Under the pieces are notes generated by a model, which saw only the letters and a program-made list of their open reading frames with translations, had not been told where the DNA came from and did not search any database. A stretch of 64,000 nt of DNA from Anaeramoeba ignava. Lineage: Eukaryota; Metamonada; Anaeramoebidae. Shown one piece after another: positions 57,401-64,000 of the stretch. The stretch covers positions 434,001 to 498,000 of the forward strand of contig JAPDFW010000064.1 in the NCBI GenBank assembly GCA_028826165.1, written 5' to 3'. The translations under genes were made by a program, and so were the position numbers. The stretch's first letter is position 1; every line of letters starts with the position of its first letter.

Positions 57401-60400
57401 TTTTGTTTTCAACTAAATTCCACATTGAAAGAGTCCAGAGGAAATCGAATGTTTCCAATTTGGGATGCAAAGGCAGTTCTATGTGGAAAAAATAATGAGC
57501 ATTTTGGTTATTTGCAAAACGATTCATTTTGGTAATTAACTCATATGGTGATCCTTCTGAAAGAAAAATATTGATGTAAATCAATTGGTGATCTTGTAAG
57601 GATTTCTCTAAGAATAACGAATGTATCTGCGTTGATTTCCCCATTTTTGAATATTTGGAGGTGAATATTTGGATATTTTTGCTTCTGGTTTGGTCTTTTT
57701 GGAAAATGGATTGGAATTTCTCTTTTGAAAAAGTCTCCATTGAATTTTTAACAGGAAAATTTGGGAAATGATAAACCAAGGGAAAAGTACCCAAAATGTT
57801 TTCGTGATAGAATATTATCATTGAGAAATGAATTTTATGCTTTATTTCTCTCAATTTTTGGATGAAGAATTCCAGGCATTGTTTCGATAATTTTTCTGCA
57901 TGAAGAACAGAAAAGAGAAAGTTTCCTTTTTGTGATTTTGTATTGTATATTTGATAAACAGAAAAGAATTTTTCAATATCAGATCTTGTTGTTGATTGAG
58001 AATCACAAATCAAAACATTTTCTCTAAGAGGAAACTTGCAGCAATATCCCAGATAGAGTGATGTGATAATATCGTAAATTTGGAGTTCTTCTTCCAATTG
58101 ATAAAAACAAATTGTGTATTATTTTGTGCTTTCTTGAACATGTTCTTGATGAAATTGTATTTTTGTGAATTTTTGGAAATTGGATTCTCAACAGAAACTA
58201 TTCTTGATTTTGTTGATTGAGATAATTTATCAATTTTGAAAACACTATCCAAAAGTTGGACAAATGAAGTAAGGTTTAATTTTTTCAAGTTTTGGAAAAG
58301 CAACAATTTCTTGAATTGCATAATTTTGGGTATGTGTATATCGGAAAAGGCACAAGAAAAAAGGTAAAGTAATTGAGAAGAAGGAATAGGGTTGTGAATG
58401 TTTAAAAACTCGTTTGCAATAAAAAAGAATTGTTCTTTTGAAAAAATGGAAAAAATCAAATATTGCGACGAAATTTGAGAGACTTCGTTATCCCATTCTT
58501 CAAGTTTGCGATTCAATTTCTGTTTTTGTTGTGCCAATTTTGTGAGGAATTGGTCAATTTTATCAGTAAACTCATATTCAATGATAGATTCGTAGATGTT
58601 CGCAAAATCGATATAATAAGATTTTTTCAATTGTTTACATATTTGAGAAATTTGATCAATAATCGGGAAAATTTGTTGGAATGATTTAATGAATAACTGG
58701 ATTGAAGATGATTCTTGACTGAAATCAAGAATATTGCAAATGCGGTAGATTTGAGAAAAATTGGAAAAGGTATATTCTGTTAGATCCTTTTCATTTAGTG
58801 TGCATATGAAAGATGTGATTTTTCTTGGAAAATAATTGAAAATGAGATTGAAATTATGATCTTTAAAAATAAGCGACAATTTTCGAATGATGACTTTTTT
58901 AATAGAGACCCAATTTTTGTTGACTAAATTAGAAATTTGAGGTGTAATTTTAACAAGATTTTCGAAATGAGACATAAAGTTAATATTCTTTTTTAGTAGT
59001 AAGGATTTAACCAAACTAGAAAATGATTCAAAGGGAGACGCCGAATAAACAACATCTTTGATGATATTTCTGAAGCTAGAAATTTGCTGAATAATATACT
59101 CAGAATAATTTAGAGATTGAAGAAAAACCGCGAAATCTTGTTCCACTTTAAACTGACTAAAGATGGTGACTAATTGATAGAAGATATACAAATATGTATC
59201 AGAGGAAAAGAGGTTCTGTTGAGCGTATAAAGCCTCTTCCAGTATTTGCGATAAATTGGGTAATTCCTGTAGTTGTCTTTGATTTTGCCAAAAATTTGAG
59301 AAAAAATTTGAATATCTTTCGAATGAAAATTTGAAACAAGAGAAAAAATAAACAGTTTCGTTCCATAATGACTCCATCTTTTTCTTGTATTCTTTGTAAC
59401 TAATGATTTGCTTGACGATTTCCGTTATTTGATTTTCGGGTTTTTTCTCTTTATTGAGAAAATTTATTAACGAAGTCAGAGAACTTTGAATATCTTGATT
59501 TTCTATTTTGTTGAAGAGGTTATTGAGTCTTTGGAAAGTGATTTCCTTTGTAAAAATTGATTCCAAATTGATTTTTTCTTGAAGAAACGATGATAATTTG
59601 TCTTGGAAGTCATGAATAGAAACGGGAGGATTATTGATCATAATTGGAAGAAATTCCAAAAGAAGTAAAGATTGTGAAATTTTGTTTTTCTGTAAATAAA
59701 AAATATTTTTCAAAACAGATTCATCGAAAGAAGAGGTTTGAATTTGATTTTCAAGTTCTTTGAGTGAATATTTCTCAGCAATTTCAAGTTTTTCCATTGA
59801 TGCAATTAATTCTTGAGTATTTTGACTTCCATAATCAAAAATGAAAGTGATATTATCAATTTTTTCTTGATTAACTTCATCGAATGGCACATTTTCTCTA
59901 AGCCATTTAAAGCAATCTTTTTTTTCTGAAAATTGGTTGTATTTAGCTTCTATATCTTGGAAGTTTTTGTTAGCTATTTCCCATATTGTTAAATAGAAAT
60001 GGGAATTTTGAATAATTGACTGGAGTTGAAGAAAAGAAAGATTGAGACTTTCTGTTTTGGAAACAAATTCCATGATATTTTTTTTGTAATTTCTAACTTC
60101 TTCATAATATTGAAATAAAATGATTTTGTTATCAATTTGCTCTATCCATTTAAAGAGAAGGATCCAATATGGATGTTTTCTTTCTTTTAATTCCAAGTAT
60201 TTGAGGAAATAGTCAACAGAATTTGGGTTTTTTTCTTTGAATTTTTTAACAAATAGATCCCATAGTTGAATTTGGAGATTTCGTGAAAGTTGTTTTAAGT
60301 GATTTTTTTCATCGAATTGGATACTTTCTGTGTCCAAATTTTCTGCCTTTTCGTTGAGAAATTCAAGAAGAAATTTTCTCAAGAAGTAAGGATATTGATC

Positions 60401-61864
60401 AACATATAAAAATAATTTTGTGTCTTGGAAATGAAGAATCCATTCTCTTGGTGTATATTTTGGAGAAAATTGTGTTCGAAATGAAGTAATAATAACTTCC
60501 TTCATTAGTGATAAGAAATTTCGAATATTTTCATTATTTTCATTATTTTGAATATTTTGATTATTTTCATTATTTTCATTATTTTCATTATTTTCATTAT
60601 TTTCATTATTTTGATTATTTTGATTATTTTCATTATTTTCATTATTTTGAATATTTTTATTATTTTCATTATTTTGATTATTTTGATTATTTTCATTATT
60701 TTCATTAATTTGATTATTTTCATTAATTTGATTATTTTCATTATTTTCATTATTTTCATTAATTTGAATATTTTCATTATTTTCATTAATTAATTGCTTG
60801 ACCTTCTTGTAAATTTGTGACCAAAATAAACAAAAATCAATGAAACTATCAAAATTAAATTTCGGAATTAGCTGAAAAAGAGGAATTCTCAGGTTTTTAT
60901 AAATAAAAACTCTTAGTAATTTTGAATCAACAGCTAAATGTTCGAAAAAAAGCTTGGTTAATTTCTGTGAATGCAAATAAACTCTCTCATCAAACAACTT
61001 GAGCAAAGTGTAGAAAAAATCATCAGGTTCAGGTTCTTTGAGAAAAAACACAATCAATTGATCCAAAACTTTTCTTTCATCCAACATTTCAAATTTCTTG
61101 GTATTATTTATCGATTGTGATTTAATAAGAAAAACAAATATGGAAACTATATAAGAATCACCAACATTATAAAGTATTTTTTCAAAAAATGAGAAGAAAA
61201 ACTCTCTCATTTCCTTTAAATAGGTATTTTCTTCTTTTGAAAAATCTTGGATAACACCAAAGAATTTGGGAAGAAAATCAGATCCTGAAATTTTGTAAAA
61301 AAATTGGAAATCAAACGAGCTGCAATACATCATTAAGAAAAAATGGGCAAGTAAATAACTGTATGGATGTTTGGTTTTTGCATCAAATGGAAGGGACTTA
61401 AAAAAACGATCCAAAACAACATATATAAATTCATTAAATCTTATTTTTTTTGGCTTGAAAAATTTTTTCCTGAATTCTTGGATTGCTTGATAATATAATT
61501 TGAATCGAATGTTGATTAAGTTGTTTTCAGGAACAACTTCTTTTTGAATAATTGCATTTAAAAAGTCGATCAAAATGTCTTGGTTTAATTTTTGCTTTGT
61601 GATGAAATAGAAAGCATGGTCAGATTGCGATTCTGAGTTATTAAATACAAATCCTTTCTTTCTAAATGATGGAATTTTAATATCAAAAAAATAATTGGTT
61701 TTTGGAAGCGGGTTAAATAACCAACAACTAAACCAAACATGTGAATTTTCTTCTACTTTTATCATTTCAAGTTCTTTTGTTTTTGTTTCTATTATTGGTA
61801 TTATGTTTGAATCTGTTAATTTTACATATACATAAACATGAAGATATTTATCTTTTTGTTCCAT
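48494..61864 (-). CDS. RNF213/mysterin-like giant AAA+ protein (three one-base frame breaks, one intron)
   Basis: About 4430 aa once the pieces are read as one gene. RNF213 proteins couple a dynein-like AAA+ ring to a ubiquitin-ligase module. Order of parts: helical N-arm with NENN tract (60520-60795); LRENVLICDSQSTTRSDIEKFF; a Walker A-like TSKYSKMGKST with HIELP (57480-57665); the next AAA unit with PVIFYFRQTYEKRVLIRYF (56370-56430); GSSGTSKST split by a 76-bp intron (55327-55402); KNKFYGNQDYYYFLKDI; FRLVVVVTNPLRYELQHPDFLDCFEK; a CPICQHKLH knuckle; an RZ-finger-like C-x3-H...ICQFCNENLEGS (50380-50500); and HPVTFRIIRLFTHLSA. Frames break at 58103-58107, about 54399-54445 and 49777-49783. A Q/N tract (55110-55270) lies just behind the third Walker A. 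Confidence 0.82.
55110..55270 (-). repeat. Coding CAAAAT repeat (Gln/Asn tract) in the RNF213-like AAA core
   Basis: About 25 AT-rich hexamers, read NQNQNQ with a few NSN/KFK-like variants, in the same frame as both the Walker A exon start and the downstream MKKIEIACSIAIS segment. It contains no GT dinucleotide, so it is unlikely to be an unrecognised intron. Confidence 0.8.
60520..60795 (-). repeat. Coding Asn/Glu tract in the RNF213-like N-arm
   Basis: Tandem GAAAATAAT-type units encode NENNENNQNN for about 90 residues inside an otherwise globular helical arm. Frames on the other strand (YFHYFHYF, IIFIIFII) are shadows. Confidence 0.85.
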
Positions 61865-61894
61865 TTATTTTTTTTTAATAAGAAAAGAAAAGAA

Positions 61895-61906
61895 AAAAAT
61901 GAAAAA
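61895..61906 (-). promoter_or_regulatory. T-run/TCAT element upstream of the RNF213-like gene
   Basis: TTTTTCATTTTT on the minus strand, 31-42 bp before ATG 61864, between the gene and the satellite. Confidence 0.4.
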
Positions 61907-61939
61907 AATTAAAACAAGAAAAAAAATTAAAACAATTTA

Positions 61940-62455
61940 AAATAATTAATTCCACTTTTTTTTAAATATATTTTATTAATAAATATTTTATTAAATTTAA
62001 TTATAAGTATTTATATTTTTATTTAAAATATTTTATTCCACTTTTTTTTGATTATATTTTATTAATAATTATTTTATTAAATTTAATTATAAATATTTAT
62101 ATTTTAATTTAAAATATTTTATTCCACTTTTTTTAAATATATTTTATTAATAATTATTTTATTAAATTTAATTATAAATATTTATATTTTAATTTAAAAT
62201 ATTTTATTACATTAATTATTTTATTAAATTTAATTATAAATATTTATATTTTAATTATAAATATTTTTAAAATTAAATTTTAAAAATGAAAATAAATTAA
62301 ATAATAAATCAAAATTAATTAAAAAATTAAATAAAAAATTAATTAAAAAAATTAAATAAAAAAATAATAAAAAAAAAATTAAAAATAATATTTATAAACC
62401 TAAAATTTTTTGTTTTAAAAAATAAGAAAAAAAGAAAAATATTTAAATTAAAAAA
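61940..62455. repeat. ~84-bp satellite, left block
   Basis: Three clear copies marked by ATTCCACTTTTTTT (at about 61950, 62036 and 62123), then degraded AT-only copies running up to the tRNA gene. The unit is the same as in the right block. Confidence 0.85.
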
Positions 62456-62528
62456 GGTCGTTTAGCTCAGTCGGTAGAGCGCTGTGCTAATAACGCAGAT
62501 GTCACTGGTTCGAACCCAGTATCGACCA
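62456..62528 (+). tRNA. tRNA-Ile (anticodon AAT)
   Basis: A complete 73-nt cloverleaf. Acceptor GGTCGTT pairs with ATCGACC with one T-T mismatch; D-arm GCTC-AGTCGGTA-GAGC; anticodon stem CTGTG/CGCAG with loop CTAATAA, so the anticodon is AAT (read as IAU for Ile); T-arm ACTGG-TTCGAAC-CCAGT; discriminator A. There is no intron and CCA is not encoded. Internal A box (TAGCTCAGTCGG) and B box (GGTTCGAACCC) are intact, and T-runs downstream serve as Pol III terminator. It stands alone inside an AT satellite. Confidence 0.95.
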
Positions 62529-62552
62529 TTTATTTTTTTTATTTTTTTTTTA
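62529..62552 (+). terminator. Pol III T-run terminator
   Basis: Runs of 7-9 T broken by single A immediately follow the tRNA, the usual Pol III stop signal. T-runs are common in this genome, so the assignment rests on position. Confidence 0.5.
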
Positions 62553-62559
62553 TACTTTT

Positions 62560-64000
62560 TTTTTAAATTAAATTTAATTAACATTTATTAATAATTATTT
62601 TATTAATTTTAATTATAAATATTTATATTTTTATTTAAAATATTTTATTCCACTTTTTTTGATTATTTTTATTAATAAATATTTTATTTAATTTAATTAT
62701 AAATATTTATATTTTTATTTAAAATATTTTATTCCACTTTTTTTAAATATATTTTATTAATAATTATTTTATTAAATTTAATTATAAATATTTATATTTT
62801 TATTTAAAATATTTTATTCCACTTTTTTTAAATATATTTTATTAATAATAAATACATTAAATTTAATTATAAATAATTATATATTTTATTCCACTTTTTA
62901 AATATATTTTTATTAATAATTATTTTATTAAATTTAATTATAAATATTTATATTTTAATTTAAATTATTTTATTCCACTTTTTATTATATTTTATTAATA
63001 ATTATTTTTATTTAATTTAATTATAAATATTTATATTTTTATTTAAATTATTTTATTCCACTTTTTTTAAATATATTTTATTAATAATTATTTTATTAAA
63101 TTTAATTATAAATATTTATATTTTAATTTTAAAATATTTTATTCCACTTTTTGATTATATTTTATTAATAATTATTTTATTAAATATATAATTATAAATA
63201 ATTATATTTTTATTTAAAATATTTTATTCCACTTTTTTAAATATATTTTATTAATAATTATTTTTATTAAATTTAATTATAAATATTTATATTTTAATTT
63301 TAAAATATTTTATTCCACTTTTTAAATATATTTTATTTAATAATTTTTTTTAAATATAATTATAAATATTTATATTTTAATTTAAAATATTTTATTCCAC
63401 TTTTTAAATATATTTTATTAATAATTATTTTTTAATTTTAATTATAAATATTTATATTTTAATTTAAAATATTTTATTCCACTTTTTAAATATATTTTAT
63501 TAATAAATATTTTATTAAATTTAATTATAAAATAATTATATTTTAATTTTAAATTATTTTATTCCACTTTTTAAATATATTTTTATTAATAATTATTTTA
63601 TTAAATTTTAATTATAAATATTTATATTTTTATTTAAAATATTTTATTCCACTTTTTTTAAATATATTTTATTAATAATTATTTTATTAAATTTAATTAT
63701 AAATATTTATATTTTTAATTTAAAATATTTTATTCCACTTTTTAAATATATTTTATTAATAATTATTTTATTAAATTTAATTATAAATATTTATATTTTT
63801 ATTTAAAATATTTAATTCCACTTTTTTTAAATATATTTTATTAATAATTATTTTATTAAATTTAATTATAAATATTTATATTTTAATTTAAAATATTTTA
63901 TTCCACTTTTTAATTATTTTATTAATAAATATTTTTTAATTTTAATTTAAATATTTATATTTTTAATTTAAAATATTTTATTCCACTTTTTAAATATATT
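62560..64000. repeat. ~84-bp satellite, right block, continues past the window
   Basis: About 17 copies of a unit of the form TTTTATTCCACTTTTTAAATATATTTTATTAATAATTATTTTATTAAATTTAATTATAAATATTTATATT plus AT filler. ATTCCAC is the only GC-containing word and recurs at about 62646, 62731, 62817, 62888 and onward to 63982. The array runs off the window end. Confidence 0.95.

Noticed and set aside
3364-61864. A reassigned stop codon or non-standard code as the reason for broken frames
   Set aside because: TAA, TAG and TGA all terminate intact genes here, and the breaks are frame changes, not in-frame stops.

Overview
The window is a piece of a very AT-rich eukaryotic nuclear genome with spliceosomal GT..AG introns, a nuclear tRNA-Ile(AAT), and the standard code (TAA, TAG and TGA all end genes here). 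The gene set (prenylated Rab, ferlin, BEACH-WD40, RNF213/mysterin-like, Sin3, thymosin-beta repeats, FG-GAP/SPS-rich surface protein) suggests a free-living amoeboid or flagellate protist. Nearly every start codon follows a T-run broken by TCAT (TTTTTCATTTTT), which resembles the parabasalid initiator TCAYTW. Together with the composition this makes a metamonad such as Anaeramoeba my best guess, but that is inference.

Layout. 1-729: last exon of a Rab GTPase (+). 1142-3269: small coiled-coil protein (-), possibly Sds3/BRMS1-like, divergent from a DDX18/Has1 RNA helicase (+, 3364-5307). 5308-11030: no convincing gene, ending in a 3.4-kb GAATT/TTAAATATT repeat field. 11211-11643: possible small membrane protein (-). 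11864-13618: MARK/AMPK-related kinase (+). 13798-16426: RNase P/MRP subunit RPP40 (+). 16996-21894: FG-GAP surface protein with a scrambled Ser-Pro repeat stalk (+). 22074-24022: ADP-ribosylglycohydrolase (+). 24281-25049: protein with three thymosin-beta repeats plus an EF-hand pair (-). 25170-26740: 145-bp satellite. 26795-36085: giant BEACH-WD40 protein (+, single exon). 36308-42839: ferlin (-). 43199-46321: Sin3-like corepressor (+). 46518-47840: unknown protein (+). 48004-48375: small coiled-coil protein (-). 48494-61864: RNF213-like giant protein (-). 61930-64000: about 84-bp satellite containing the tRNA-Ile.

I rebuilt exon structures by matching splice phase. They close exactly for the Sds3-like protein (168 aa), kinase, RPP40 (371 aa), ADP-ribosylglycohydrolase (405 aa), thymosin/EF-hand protein (156 aa) and ferlin (1313 aa). 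Two themes recur. First, introns are swollen by simple repeats, each with its own motif. Second, several otherwise intact conserved genes (DDX18, Sin3, RNF213-like at three places, perhaps the small membrane protein) carry one-base frameshifts, mostly in homopolymers or simple repeats, which looks more like assembly error than gene death.

By function the genes cover membrane traffic and fusion (Rab, ferlin, BEACH protein), actin and calcium (thymosin/EF-hand), RNA maturation (DDX18, RPP40), chromatin (Sin3, perhaps its Sds3 partner), signalling (kinase, ADP-ribosylglycohydrolase) and ubiquitin or defence-type AAA machinery (RNF213-like).
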